Shown here: positions 33,797-41,738 of the stretch, one piece after another | How the letters are laid out: each line of letters starts with the position of its first letter | Position numbering within the stretch: position 1 is the stretch's first letter | IMG/VR virus record: IMGVR_UViG_3300042458_002566 | Location: 1 to 50,040 of that record | DNA: 50,040 nucleotides | Strand: one strand, 5' to 3' | DNA from: a virus | Translations under genes and position numbers: made by a program | Notes under the pieces: generated by a model | Seen by the model: the letters and a program-made list of their open reading frames with translations, nothing else | Databases searched by the model: none | What the model was told of the DNA's origin: nothing

Positions 33797-33997
33797 ATGC
33801 CACGATTTGATGAAGAAGACGATGAGCTTATTGGCTTAATAAAGCAATACGAAAAATACGTTATTTCTAAGCCCGGAGAAGTAGAAGACTTCGACGAATG
33901 GCTAGAATCTCAGTATGGAAAATCAAAGTCAAAAGTCATGAAGCCCTCAAAAAAGGGTAGAGGCTCAATGAAAAGTGGGAACATTGACTACCCCTGA
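33797..33997 (+). CDS. Small acidic-then-basic protein, 66 aa
   Basis: ATG 2 nt after the preceding stop. Residues 1-40 are acidic (FDEEDDELIGLIKQYEKYV, GEVEDFDEWLESQYG), and the rest is Lys/Ser-rich. A longer in-frame extension upstream overlaps the DUF5872-like gene and is not favoured. No family recognised; probably co-expressed with its neighbour. Confidence 0.6.
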   Translation: MPRFDEEDDELIGLIKQYEKYVISKPGEVEDFDEWLESQYGKSKSKVMKPSKKGRGSMKSGNIDYP

Positions 33998-34100
33998 AGA
34001 ACCTCCGCCCCTTGTTCTTAGATTTAAAACTGGAGAATTAGTTCATGATGCAAAGTCCCTGGAGGCATATGAAGCCACCAGGGAACAAGAATCTGACTAG
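33975..34100 (+). CDS. Possible small protein, 41 aa
   Basis: GTG start overlapping the previous gene by 23 nt, with AGTGGGA-like sequence at the start itself. Encodes a Pro/Glu-rich peptide (TTPEEPPPLVLRFKTGELVHDAKSLEAYEA). The strand-turn-helix look (LVLRFKTGELV, then SLEAYEATRE) is plausible for a real protein, and it fills the gap to the convergent minus-strand gene, overlapping its stop by 4 nt. Confidence 0.4.
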   Translation: MGTLTTPEEPPPLVLRFKTGELVHDAKSLEAYEATREQESD

Positions 34101-34306
34101 CGTCCCTTTTTGAAAAGGGATTTAAGTTCTTCTTGGAAAATCTCGTCATACTCAACTTGATGGCGATGCTGAAGAACGAGATGAGCACGCCTGCGGGCTT
34201 CCTGGCGAACAGAATTCATCTGCTTGCGCAGAACACGCTCTTCCTCTTTGAGTTTCGGTCGACCGCGACCAAGTCCGCTGTTCTTTAGTTTATTGTATTC
34301 AGACAT
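34097..34306 (-). CDS. Small basic helical protein, 69 aa
   Basis: ATG with AAAGGAG upstream. Very Lys/Arg/Glu-rich (GRGRPKLKEEERVLRKQMNSVRQEARRRAHLVLQHRHQ), with an AT-hook-like GRGRPK near residue 13 followed by a long amphipathic helix. An AT-hook plus helix suggests minor-groove DNA binding. It is a lone minus-strand gene between plus-strand units. Confidence 0.65.
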   Translation of the reverse strand: MSEYNKLKNSGLGRGRPKLKEEERVLRKQMNSVRQEARRRAHLVLQHRHQVEYDEIFQEELKSLFKKGR

Positions 34307-34404
34307 TAGTAATAACTCCTTTATGTCCGTCTATTTGTAGGTTGACTTAGATATTAATAACTAAAAAATACATTGGCAACCCCAAAGCAGATATTTTTTA
34401 TGTT

Positions 34405-34410
34405 TATACT
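34405..34410 (+). promoter_or_regulatory. -10 box near a start codon
   Basis: TATACT ends 6 nt before the ATG of the 61-residue gene, so its transcript would be leaderless or nearly so. No matching -35 box at 17 nt. Confidence 0.4.
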
Positions 34411-34416
34411 TAACCC

Positions 34417-34602
34417 ATGGATTCCATAGATACTCACTTACAGCGGCTTTCAAAGCAATTAGTCAAAGACCCTAGGTCTTCAGTCCCAGTGGCGGAGGTC
34501 ATAGACATGCTTTTGGATGCTAAGAACTATGTCGATGCTTATGCCATTCCGTTTGACGGCGATGAACTTACGAAAATATTGCATGGCTTAAAAAGAGCAT
34601 AA
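34417..34602 (+). CDS. Small hypothetical protein, 61 aa
   Basis: ATG without a Shine-Dalgarno sequence but directly after a -10 box. Mostly helical (DTHLQRLSKQLV, VAEVIDMLLDAKNYVDAYAIPF, GDELTKILHGLKRA) with a central Asp-rich turn. Followed at once by a bidirectional terminator, so it forms a single-gene unit. No family recognised. Confidence 0.6.
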   Translation: MDSIDTHLQRLSKQLVKDPRSSVPVAEVIDMLLDAKNYVDAYAIPFDGDELTKILHGLKRA

Positions 34603-34604
34603 AA

Positions 34605-34648
34605 AAACCCTCGTCTTCGCGTCTCTGCACGAAATTAACGAGGGTTTT
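34605..34648. terminator. Bidirectional intrinsic terminator
   Basis: CCCTCGT (34608-34614) pairs with ACGAGGG (34638-34644). An A-run precedes and TTTT follows, so it can end both the plus-strand 61-residue gene and the minus-strand ssb gene. Confidence 0.85.
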
Positions 34649-34668
34649 GTTTATTTAAATAGCAGGAA

Positions 34669-35145
34669 TCAGAATGGTTCTGATTCACCATCTACGCCGA
34701 CGCCTACTGGCTGGCGGTTTGATGCTGCTGGCTTTGAGCGGCGCTGTGCCGGAGCGGATGAACCGCCCTGCGCTTGACCACCGTCCTGCTTGGTGCGACG
34801 GACAACAGTTTCAACACTGCGAGTGTTAATTGCAATTTCGTCTGCAATAACTTCGACTGTTGAACGCTTTTGACCTGTCTCTTTGTCGTCCCATGAACGC
34901 TGTTCAAGGCGTCCTGTTACGATTACACCAATTCCCTTTTCCAGTGTCTTTGCAGCATTCTCGGCTGTGTAGCGCCATGCGACGATGTTGAAAAAGGAAA
35001 CCTTTTCCTGCTTTTCGCCTGCCTGGTCGTACCAAACATAGTTTGCGGCTACTGAAAATGACAGGCGTGCCTGTCCGTTTGATGTGAAGGTGAGTTCTGG
35101 TTCCGCCGTAACGTTACCGATAATCACCGTTGGTGCCGGGTTCAT
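34669..35145 (-). CDS. ssb: Single-stranded DNA-binding protein
   Basis: 158 residues with AAGGAG before the ATG. OB-fold core in residues 1-110: VIIGNVTAEPELTFTSNGQARLSFSVAAN, VSFFNIVAWRYTAENAAKTLEKGIGVIVTGRLEQRSW, VIADEIAI, which is the bacterial SSB pattern. The tail is Gln/Gly/Ser/Arg-rich and ends in GESEPF, an acidic, Phe-ending tip like the DDxPF used to recruit repair proteins. It coats single strands during phage replication and is the only minus-strand gene in its area, closed by a bidirectional terminator. Confidence 0.95.
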   Translation of the reverse strand: MNPAPTVIIGNVTAEPELTFTSNGQARLSFSVAANYVWYDQAGEKQEKVSFFNIVAWRYTAENAAKTLEKGIGVIVTGRLEQRSWDDKETGQKRSTVEVIADEIAINTRSVETVVRRTKQDGGQAQGGSSAPAQRRSKPAASNRQPVGVGVDGESEPF

Positions 35146-35228
35146 TTCTTCTCCTTGGTTTACGTATGCCGAGGTCGGATGACTTCGGCGAGTGCAACTT
35201 TATCACCACGGGTGATAGGATGCAACAC

Positions 35229-35498
35229 ATGACAGCAACAAATGATGAAGCCCGCCTAAATCTCGTTGAGCATATTGCAGGGGTGCTTTTGTACTTTTAT
35301 ATAGATGAAGATATGAGCGAAGAAGAAATTGATGATGCATCAAATAACTGCGGCGACATTGCCAGCGTTCTTGTTCAATCAATGAATCTCGATATTCATG
35401 ATGTTGAGTCCGAAAATTCATTCAAAACCTCAGTAAATCTGAAAGATTTTGAGAAATTTATGACAAGCCTTCAAGACCGTACGGTTATTGGGGATTAG
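35229..35498 (+). CDS. Hypothetical acidic protein, 89 aa
   Basis: ATG 35229 has AGGA 8 nt upstream; an in-frame ATG at 35220 is also possible. The longer upstream frame overlaps the ssb start region and is unlikely. The protein is acidic and helical (LVEHIAGVLLYFYIDEDMSEEEIDDASNNCGDIASVLVQSMNL), ending in FEKFMTSLQDRTVIGD. It starts divergently from ssb, with the two promoters sharing about 80 nt. No family recognised. Confidence 0.6.
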   Translation: MTATNDEARLNLVEHIAGVLLYFYIDEDMSEEEIDDASNNCGDIASVLVQSMNLDIHDVESENSFKTSVNLKDFEKFMTSLQDRTVIGD

Positions 35499-35636
35499 GG
35501 CCACTCGTCAAGAGTTAAGCTATCGTTGAAGTTGCTATTGCGCAATAATTTGGTAATATTGAAGTACCCGATACTGACATAGGCAAGCTATTTACTAAAG
35601 CTTGTTGCCCTATCCGCCGAGTTCAGGAGAACAACA

Positions 35637-36350
35637 TTGAAGCAAATCACAGGATGGTCTATTTCTATACTTTTTGGAGCCCTAGGGATTTCAATCCCGG
35701 GTGGGACAAAGGCGGAGGTAGCCATGCTGGCGCCTCAACCAGCTGTCTCTGTTGTTTCTCCAGACAGAATGGAAGAGGCCAAAAATAGGCATGTTTTATT
35801 GGACAATTACTCATTCGGAGAGAAGAGTGAAAGAGTCAAAAGCCTACAACAGGCGATAGGCACAGTGCGAATAGATGGAACTTACGGTCCGATAACTCGC
35901 CGAGAGCATATAGAGAAGCTCCAATCACTCAATCTTCCCGTAAGCAACGTTCCAACTCCGCCAATGAGCGCCGTATACAACATCCCAGCGGACCAGTCAA
36001 AGCGCTGTCCGATGTGGGAGCCGCTATTCAAACAGGTGGGGCTTGAGCCGGTTGAGGTGTTTTCGTATATTGCATGGCGTGAAAGTGGATGCAATCCAGC
36101 TGCTCAAAACGCTAGATGGGATGCCAATGGCAACATGACCTACGCTCTGAACAAGGATAAGTCATACGACACTGGCTTACTTCAGATTAATTCTTCCTGG
36201 AGGTCGCGAGTTGCTGATGTCTGCGGAGAAGATGCCGTAGAAAATCGAATGAGCGGTCTCAAAGACGTTAACTGCAACGTAAAATTTGCAAAATGGATTA
36301 TGGACAACTCTCAGGGCAAGCTAGGAAACTGGCGAGTATACAAAAACTAG
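35637..36350 (+). CDS. Secreted lytic transglycosylase-type lysin with peptidoglycan-binding motif
   Basis: 237 residues, TTG start after AGGAG. Residues 1-26 form a signal peptide (MKQITGWSISILFGALGISI, cleavage near TKA). Residues ~60-100 resemble a PG_binding_1 repeat (SERVKSLQQAIGTVRIDGTYGPITR). The C-terminal half is lysozyme-like: SYIAWRESGCNP with catalytic E149, DTGLLQINSSW near 177, and paired cysteines (C124, C152, C205, C223) that could form disulfides outside the cell. It should cleave peptidoglycan at infection or lysis. No holin is visible next to it. Confidence 0.88.
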   Translation: MKQITGWSISILFGALGISIPGGTKAEVAMLAPQPAVSVVSPDRMEEAKNRHVLLDNYSFGEKSERVKSLQQAIGTVRIDGTYGPITRREHIEKLQSLNLPVSNVPTPPMSAVYNIPADQSKRCPMWEPLFKQVGLEPVEVFSYIAWRESGCNPAAQNARWDANGNMTYALNKDKSYDTGLLQINSSWRSRVADVCGEDAVENRMSGLKDVNCNVKFAKWIMDNSQGKLGNWRVYKN

Positions 36351-36387
36351 GGTTGCAATTAAGTTTTAATGCTGGCATGATTGGTTA

Positions 36388-36846
36388 ATGGCCGCAGAGT
36401 TTGATATTCCAGCACGAAAATTTGATTTTAAAAAAGACCTGGCCTACGGGCAACAAGGTGAATCCCTTGTGTCAATATTCCTCGACGACCTTTCAGACGG
36501 TTCGTTTGAAGTGAAGAGCGACAGGTATCGCAATGGGAGGATGGTTGTTGAAACAGACCAAAACCCACGCGGATACAAGGACGTTAACGGCGTTCAGGTC
36601 TGGAACAAAAGCGGCATAAACATAACTACCGCTAAATGGTGGGTTTATATCTTTTCACCTGAGGGAGCATTTATTGTTGTCTCTGTAGCGAGGCTAAAAA
36701 GATACCTACGAGCATTCCCGGAAAGGTTCAACAGCTCTAATAAGATAAATCTTGGTGGCGCGGACAATCCGGCAAAAGGTTTTCTTCTTATGCCTGAAGA
36801 TGTCCAAGACATGATGATTAACCAGAGATACGACGAACAAGGATAG
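36388..36846 (+). CDS. Possible PD-(D/E)XK-type nuclease, 152 aa
   Basis: ATG start. GQQGESLVSIFLDDL (about 21-35) provides an early Glu on a helix, and SFEVKSDRYRNGRMVVE (about 39-56) has the E-x-K strand of the restriction-endonuclease fold. Then NITTAKWWVYIFSPEGAFIVVSVARLKRYL looks like the following strand-helix. A resolvase or small phage nuclease is likely. The catalytic Asp is not certain, so support is moderate. Confidence 0.55.
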   Translation: MAAEFDIPARKFDFKKDLAYGQQGESLVSIFLDDLSDGSFEVKSDRYRNGRMVVETDQNPRGYKDVNGVQVWNKSGINITTAKWWVYIFSPEGAFIVVSVARLKRYLRAFPERFNSSNKINLGGADNPAKGFLLMPEDVQDMMINQRYDEQG

Positions 36847-36850
36847 AAAA

Positions 36851-37123
36851 GTGTCAGCAGAAGAAGACCAAATAGACATCATTGAAGAGCTCAGAAAGAG
36901 CCCAAGTCCATTTGCGCAGACAGTTATAAATGAAATAAAAGCGCTGCGCGACCACAATGTCTTGCTTCGCCTAGACAGGGACAACTGGAGAAACGATTAC
37001 CAAAAAGAGCGCGACCTAGCAGATGAGCTTTATGATGTTGTAAGAATGGAATATACAGACCAAAGTTATGCAGAAAAATACGCCTCCGCCGTAACGAACC
37101 ACAGAGCACGACGACGTGGATGA
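36851..37123 (+). CDS. Coiled-coil protein, 90 aa
   Basis: GTG start 4 nt after the previous stop. Almost all helical and charged: IDIIEELRKSPSPFAQTVINEIKALRDHNVLLRLDRDNWRNDYQKERDLADELYDVVRM, a heptad-like coiled coil, then a basic RARRRG end. Common among phage early genes; function unknown. Confidence 0.65.
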   Translation: MSAEEDQIDIIEELRKSPSPFAQTVINEIKALRDHNVLLRLDRDNWRNDYQKERDLADELYDVVRMEYTDQSYAEKYASAVTNHRARRRG

Positions 37124-37268
37124 GAAGCGTAAATTTGTACGCAGGTTTATTAGCCTCGAAAAACCTGGGATGACAAATGGAACCGATGCGCTTATTGAAG
37201 TTTACGAAACATACGAAGATTTAGAAGAAACCGAAGACAAGCAAACACCGGAAGAAGATGCAAAATGA
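37116..37268 (+). CDS. Small hypothetical protein, 50 aa
   Basis: GTG start overlapping the previous gene by 8 nt. A basic N-terminus (DEKRKFVRRFISLEKPG) is followed by an acidic tail (EVYETYEDLEETEDKQTPEEDAK). Overlap suggests coupling with the coiled-coil gene. The next ~90 nt to the tRNA-like element hold no gene I can see. Confidence 0.5.
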   Translation: MDEKRKFVRRFISLEKPGMTNGTDALIEVYETYEDLEETEDKQTPEEDAK

Positions 37269-37358
37269 AATTAAAATTGCATAAACAGATGGTAGGGGTG
37301 GGCTTTCGTTACTAATGTTTCTAACTGGTCGAATACAAAGGTTGGCAGAGTAATGCTC

Positions 37359-37433
37359 GCCCCTGTATCGGCTCACTCTTATAAGGTGTAGAAACCGTAA
37401 TGGTCCACGTTGGTTCAATTCCAACCAGGGGCA
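37359..37433 (+). tRNA. Degenerate tRNA-like element (no D arm)
   Basis: Acceptor GCCCCTG (37359-37365) pairs with CAGGGGC, followed by A. The T arm GTTGG-TTCAATT-CCAAC is canonical. The 43 nt between them cannot form a normal D arm. The best anticodon arm is CACT-CTTATAA-GGTG with TAT (Ile, AUA), followed by a variable-arm hairpin ACC-GTAAT-GGT. Either a decaying tRNA or an unusual one. Confidence 0.45.
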
Positions 37434-37446
37434 CGAAAGGGTGTAT

Positions 37447-37662
37447 ATGCAAGACATGGTTGCAGAGATAAAGAACTGGAAAAAGATTGCTACTGACTGG
37501 CAACAAACAGCAGAGATGCTCGCCATGGACCTTGGTGATGTGCAGATTGCAACAGAAGTCTACGAGGACATCAAGGATGGGTTGTATGACAGGGTCCGCG
37601 AGAGAATAAAAAATAATTATTCCGCTGACGAAGAAGATGCTTGGTGGCAGGCAATCAGATAA
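37447..37662 (+). CDS. Small helical protein, 71 aa
   Basis: ATG 37447 lies 6-7 nt after GAAAGGG; a GTG at 37441 is also in frame. Helical and acidic (QDMVAEIKNWKKIATDWQQTAEMLAMDLGDVQIATEVYEDI, then DEEDAWWQAIR). It sits between the degenerate tRNA-like element and tRNA-Met. No family recognised. Confidence 0.6.
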   Translation: MQDMVAEIKNWKKIATDWQQTAEMLAMDLGDVQIATEVYEDIKDGLYDRVRERIKNNYSADEEDAWWQAIR

Positions 37663-37667
37663 GAAAA

Positions 37668-37740
<73 letters not shown>

Positions 37741-37767
37741 CTAGGATAAATCAAAAAAGGAGAAGAA

Positions 37768-38178
37768 ATGAATGAGCTGCAACTACAGATAGAGGAGCTC
37801 AAGAAGAAGATAGTTCCTGAATACTGGAAATCGATAGACGTCGATGAAGGCTGGTATCAGCTTGTCCTGGATTGCGACAAAGAACTGACCAGAGTGGACC
37901 CGAACTACCAGATTTACCAAGTCAAGGAAAAGTTTGGCGGCCTTCGCTTCTACATAAAGCCATCAAACATGGATGACAAGCACACCCTGATACAAATCGG
38001 TAATATCATCTCCAAATACGAAGATATTGCATCTAAAACGTGCAGTGCCACCGGTGGACCTGGAGTCCTCATGAAATCAATCGGCGGATGGCGAAAAACC
38101 CTCAACCCAGAGTATGCCGCAGAGACACTGCGCCACGGAAAGTACTCGGTCGTCGGAATAAATACTGATAACCAGTGA
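37768..38178 (+). CDS. Conserved phage protein, 136 aa
   Basis: AAAGGAGAAG precedes the ATG. GWYQLVLDCDKELTRVDPNYQIYQVKEKFGGLRFYIKP is a pattern seen in many phage hypothetical proteins. The C-terminal half includes CSATGGPGVLMKSIGGWRKTLNPEYA. It does not match an enzyme I can name. The stop overlaps the carbamoyltransferase start by 4 nt (GTGA), so the two are coupled. Confidence 0.7.
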   Translation: MNELQLQIEELKKKIVPEYWKSIDVDEGWYQLVLDCDKELTRVDPNYQIYQVKEKFGGLRFYIKPSNMDDKHTLIQIGNIISKYEDIASKTCSATGGPGVLMKSIGGWRKTLNPEYAAETLRHGKYSVVGINTDNQ

Positions 38179-39608
38179 TTATATTTGGCGTGAACGCCTG
38201 CTCTCACGATGCATCAATTTCCGTTATCGAGAATGGTGAGATTCTTTTTGCTTCACACTCTGAGAGATATAGCAAAATAAAAAATGATTGGCACTTAAAC
38301 GACGAGATAGTAAAAGAGGCGTTTAAGTACGGCAAGCCAGACGCAATCGGATACTACGAAAAGCCACGGCTAAAGAAATTGCGAATGAATCTGTTTGGTG
38401 GCTACGGTTCTTCTTATTCTGCTGTAAAAAAATACTTCCCCGACTCGAAAATTACCAACTTTAAACACCATTACTCCCATGCTTGTGCCGGGTATTACAC
38501 AAGCCCGTTTGAAGATGCCGTGATTGTCGTTCTTGATGCCATTGGGGAATTTGAAACAACCAGTATCTGGTCGGGGAATGGAAAAACAATTAAAAAGGTT
38601 TACTCCAGAAATTACCCATTTAGCTTCGGCCTGTTCTACTCGGCCTTTACTGAATACATAGGACTAAAACCCAATGAAGAAGAGTACATAATGATGGGAA
38701 TGGCCGCATATGGGGACCCCGAGATTTACTTCTCTGAAATCAATGAGTTATTCCCAACAATCGAAGAGCAGACAGAAATATTCCATTACGGGGTTGGGGG
38801 ATTCTCTGTAGTTCCTACAGAGCAGAATAAATTTCATATCGCAGCAGCCGTTCAGGCCGTCTACGAAAAAAGACTAATTGAATTCATGGTCTTCGCAAAG
38901 AAAAAAACAGGCAAAGAGAATTTGGTATTCATGGGTGGGTGCGCACTCAACTGCTCGGCAAATACGAAATTATTCGATATCTACAATCAGGTATGGATAA
39001 TGCCAAATCCAGGTGATGCCGGAAGCAGTCTTGGTGCGGCGGCCGCAATATACGGCAAACACCTTGATTGGAAGAGCCCCTATCTTGGGGAAACAGTCCC
39101 CGGAGAATACCCGGTTGATTCAATATTCAGTCAGCTTGTGAACAACAAGATTGCGGCAGTCGCAAATGGAAGAGCCGAGTATGGCCCACGTGCGCTAGGA
39201 AACAGGAGCATTCTTGCCGACCCAAGAGACCCTTCGTGCAAAGACTTGGTTAATACCGTAAAAGAAAGGGAACTGTTTCGCCCGTTTGCCCCCGTGATTA
39301 TGGAGGAACATGCATCGGAGTGGTTTGAAATGAGTCAGCCAAGCCCGTATATGCAGTACGCATTTAAATGCAAGAAACCAGAGCTAATCCCATCGGTTGT
39401 CCATAAGGACGGAACATCACGGGTTCAAACCGTCAACAAGGAACAGCATCCTGGTTTATACGAGCTGCTAAAAAAATGGAAGAAATACTCAGGCATTCCA
39501 GTTCTTCTCAATACAAGCCTAAATATAAAGGGTCAGCCGTTACTAAACGATGTGGAAGACATCAAAAAGTGGAATTCGTTACATTCCACTATAAATATCT
39601 GCATGTAG
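38175..39608 (+). CDS. NodU/CmcH-type carbamoyltransferase
   Basis: 477 residues, GTG start. The N-terminal domain has the ASKHA opening IFGVNACSHDASISVIENGEI and the metal-binding HHYSHACAGYYTSPFEDAVIVVLDAIGE; MGMAAYGDP and VFMGGCALNCSANTKL follow. The C-terminal YrdC-like part has GRAEYGPRALGNRSILADPR and LNTSLNIKGQP. The family transfers a carbamoyl group to a hydroxyl. Phage members have been linked to modified sugars and to hypermodified DNA bases; the substrate here is not shown. It heads a cassette with two SGNH proteins and a TauD-like oxygenase. The C-terminus is slightly short but matches phage forms. Confidence 0.92.
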   Translation: MIIFGVNACSHDASISVIENGEILFASHSERYSKIKNDWHLNDEIVKEAFKYGKPDAIGYYEKPRLKKLRMNLFGGYGSSYSAVKKYFPDSKITNFKHHYSHACAGYYTSPFEDAVIVVLDAIGEFETTSIWSGNGKTIKKVYSRNYPFSFGLFYSAFTEYIGLKPNEEEYIMMGMAAYGDPEIYFSEINELFPTIEEQTEIFHYGVGGFSVVPTEQNKFHIAAAVQAVYEKRLIEFMVFAKKKTGKENLVFMGGCALNCSANTKLFDIYNQVWIMPNPGDAGSSLGAAAAIYGKHLDWKSPYLGETVPGEYPVDSIFSQLVNNKIAAVANGRAEYGPRALGNRSILADPRDPSCKDLVNTVKERELFRPFAPVIMEEHASEWFEMSQPSPYMQYAFKCKKPELIPSVVHKDGTSRVQTVNKEQHPGLYELLKKWKKYSGIPVLLNTSLNIKGQPLLNDVEDIKKWNSLHSTINICM

Positions 39609-39617
39609 GATAGCGGT

Positions 39618-39698
39618 ATGAAAGTTAGAAAATTCCGTAAAATAATCCGGATTCTCTGGAGACGTGCATTTGGAAAAAAATCCAGATTCACATACTAA
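39618..39698 (+). CDS. Possible 26-residue basic peptide
   Basis: ATG 9 nt after the carbamoyltransferase stop, ending 8 nt before the next gene. Encodes a very basic amphipathic peptide with MKVRKFRKIIRILWRRAFGK. The regular Arg/Lys and hydrophobic pattern is suggestive, but it has no clear ribosome-binding site and may be chance. Confidence 0.3.
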   Translation: MKVRKFRKIIRILWRRAFGKKSRFTY

Positions 39699-39706
39699 AG
39701 AGCATC

Positions 39707-40732
39707 ATGAGCCCATGGCAGGAGTACAAAAAAAATTTGGTGTCTAGTGCGCCATTGAAACCATCGCATTTTGACAAAAACGCTCCATTTTCTTCACCGA
39801 AATGGGACACCATCGGTTTCAAGCATATTTCATTTGAGGAGCGTGACTCACCGCGCACCTCTTATACGTTAAACTTCCAGTCTGAATATGCGTCGCCAGA
39901 ACTGCTTAGTTACTCTTTTAATATACATAATTTTAGGTCAAAAGACTTCCATGAAAACACAAACACGGTGACACTTGGGTGTTCGCACACATTCGGAGTC
40001 GGTGTTCCAGAAAACCTCATATGGCCATCGTTTGTTAAAGAACTAACTGGAATTGACGACGTGGTGAACCTCGGAAAACCTGGTTCGTCAATTGCCCTTC
40101 AGGTAAGAATGTTGGCCACTTACGTCAGAACCTATGGTGCTCCCAAAATGGTTCTTTGCAATTTCCCAGAAATTGTCAGGTATCAACATATAACCGAATC
40201 TGGAGAAATAGTTGATGGTAACACCTACATGGGTATGGCAGATAATTCTTATACGAATGAGCAAGCATCGACACAATCCATATTGGCGCTTGGAGATTTA
40301 GAAGCAATCTGTAATGCAAACGGGATTTTACTCCGCTGGCAAATGTGGGCGGGCACAGGTGAAAATTTTGAAGATAAATTGTTGAATAACTTTACCTCCT
40401 ACGTAAAGAATAAGTACACCGCAAATTATCTCCATATGCACAACTTGTATACTGACTACGAGACAAATGAAATTTGCGGAGATTACTCGCATGATTCATG
40501 GCCAGAAGAGTGCTGTAGTGACTTGAGAAAGAGGTCAAACGGATGCTTCAATTATGGTTACGATAGGTATTCGGTCCCTAAAAAATACCAAAAACACGAC
40601 TTAATTATTGAAAAAAATGAACTAGAGAAATTAAAAAAATCGACCTTGAATACTAGGGGCACTATACCAGTGGCTCATTTTGGCTCGCATGCCCATTTTC
40701 ATTGGGCAAAAAACCTAGTCGACTCACTATGA
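39707..40732 (+). CDS. SGNH/GDSL-like hydrolase, first paralogue
   Basis: 341 residues. Block I TLGCSHTFGVGVP carries the candidate nucleophile S93; VNLGKPGSSI resembles the Gly block, MVLCNFPE is like the third block, and the C-terminal HFGSHAHFHWAKNL holds the candidate catalytic His. Family members are esterases or acyltransferases acting on sugars and surface polymers. About 70 percent similar to the following gene, which starts inside its stop codon (ATGATGA), so they are a recent-to-moderate tandem duplication. Conserved Cys/Trp residues in the last third (CGDYSHDSWPEECC) are shared by both copies. Confidence 0.82.
   Translation: MSPWQEYKKNLVSSAPLKPSHFDKNAPFSSPKWDTIGFKHISFEERDSPRTSYTLNFQSEYASPELLSYSFNIHNFRSKDFHENTNTVTLGCSHTFGVGVPENLIWPSFVKELTGIDDVVNLGKPGSSIALQVRMLATYVRTYGAPKMVLCNFPEIVRYQHITESGEIVDGNTYMGMADNSYTNEQASTQSILALGDLEAICNANGILLRWQMWAGTGENFEDKLLNNFTSYVKNKYTANYLHMHNLYTDYETNEICGDYSHDSWPEECCSDLRKRSNGCFNYGYDRYSVPKKYQKHDLIIEKNELEKLKKSTLNTRGTIPVAHFGSHAHFHWAKNLVDSL
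40044..40107 (+). repeat. 64-nt exact repeat, copy 1
   Basis: Identical to 41021-41084 base for base. It begins at TAACTGGAATTGACG and ends at TTCAGGTAAG, inside otherwise diverged paralogues. Confidence 0.95.
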
Positions 40733-41709
40733 TGATAAATAGCAAAGCAGAACATGAACCGCCACAGCCGTTAATGACATGGGAGAGTGCCGGGTTCAAA
40801 CACGTATCTTTTGAGAAATGCTATTCTCCGTATACATCGTATACATCAAACCTAAAGAGCGAATATGCTTCTCCGGAACTTCTTAGTTACTCTTTTAACA
40901 TAAACAATTTTAGGTCAAAAGATTTTCATGAAGATACGGGGATTATAGCCCTTGGATGTTCGCACACTCTCGGTGTTGGTGTCCCGGAAAACTTCATATG
41001 GCCTTCGGTGGTTGGAGAATTAACTGGAATTGACGACGTGGTGAACCTCGGAAAACCTGGTTCGTCAATTGCCCTTCAGGTAAGGATGCTGGCCACATAC
41101 ATCCGAACCTACGGTGCCCCTGAAATAGTTCTCTGCAATTTCCCAGAAATTACCAGATACCAACATACGACGGAATCTGGTGAGATAGTCGATGGCCATA
41201 CCCATGTGGGAATGACCGACAACTCCTACACGAATGAACAAGCATCGACACAGTCGGTAGTAGCGCTGAGCGAGTTGGAGGCAATGTGTGCGGCGAACGA
41301 CATTGTGCTGCGCTGGCAAATGTGGACAGACACAAGTGAGTATTTAGAGTACAAATTTTTAGAGAACTTTAAATCTTACGTAAAGAACAAATACACAGTG
41401 AACTATCTTCAGCTGTATAACCCCTATGTCGATTATGAGACAAATGAAATCCTTGGAAATTACTCACATAACATGTGGTCGGGGGAGTGCTGTGTTGACC
41501 TAAAAAACAGGTCTAATGGATGCTTCAATTATGGTTATGACAGATATTTGGTACCCAAGAAGCATAGAAAGTTTGACCTGATTATCGAAGAGGTCGAACT
41601 GGATAGATTAAAGAAGTCAACCCTTCATTTTGAGGACAACAGACCCATGGGTCACTTTGGCTCACATGCTCATTGGCACTGGGCTAAGAATTTGGTTGAA
41701 TCGTTGTAG
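40729..41709 (+). CDS. SGNH/GDSL-like hydrolase, second paralogue
   Basis: 326 residues from the ATG overlapping the first paralogue's stop; an earlier in-frame ATG lies inside that gene. Same blocks: ALGCSHTLGVGVP (S78), VNLGKPGSSI, IVLCNFPE, and HFGSHAHWHWAKNL. It lacks the N-terminal ~15 residues of copy one. The two differ mostly in the surface-like C-terminal half, so they may act on different substrates or form a heteromer. Confidence 0.82.
   Translation: MMINSKAEHEPPQPLMTWESAGFKHVSFEKCYSPYTSYTSNLKSEYASPELLSYSFNINNFRSKDFHEDTGIIALGCSHTLGVGVPENFIWPSVVGELTGIDDVVNLGKPGSSIALQVRMLATYIRTYGAPEIVLCNFPEITRYQHTTESGEIVDGHTHVGMTDNSYTNEQASTQSVVALSELEAMCAANDIVLRWQMWTDTSEYLEYKFLENFKSYVKNKYTVNYLQLYNPYVDYETNEILGNYSHNMWSGECCVDLKNRSNGCFNYGYDRYLVPKKHRKFDLIIEEVELDRLKKSTLHFEDNRPMGHFGSHAHWHWAKNLVESL
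41021..41084 (+). repeat. 64-nt exact repeat, copy 2
   Basis: Exact match to 40044-40107 at the same place in the second paralogue (offset 977 nt), covering the catalytic Gly block. Confidence 0.95.
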
Positions 41710-41738
41710 CTGACAGAAGGAATAGGATTATTGCGAGT

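Noticed and set aside
37280-37358. Extension of the tRNA-like element upstream to provide a D arm
   Set aside because: No segment upstream pairs with the 3' acceptor; the only GCCCCTG is at 37359.
39540-39700. Frameshift truncating the carbamoyltransferase
   Set aside because: Other frames give no family-like continuation, and the sequence after LNTSLNIKGQP fits the shorter phage form.
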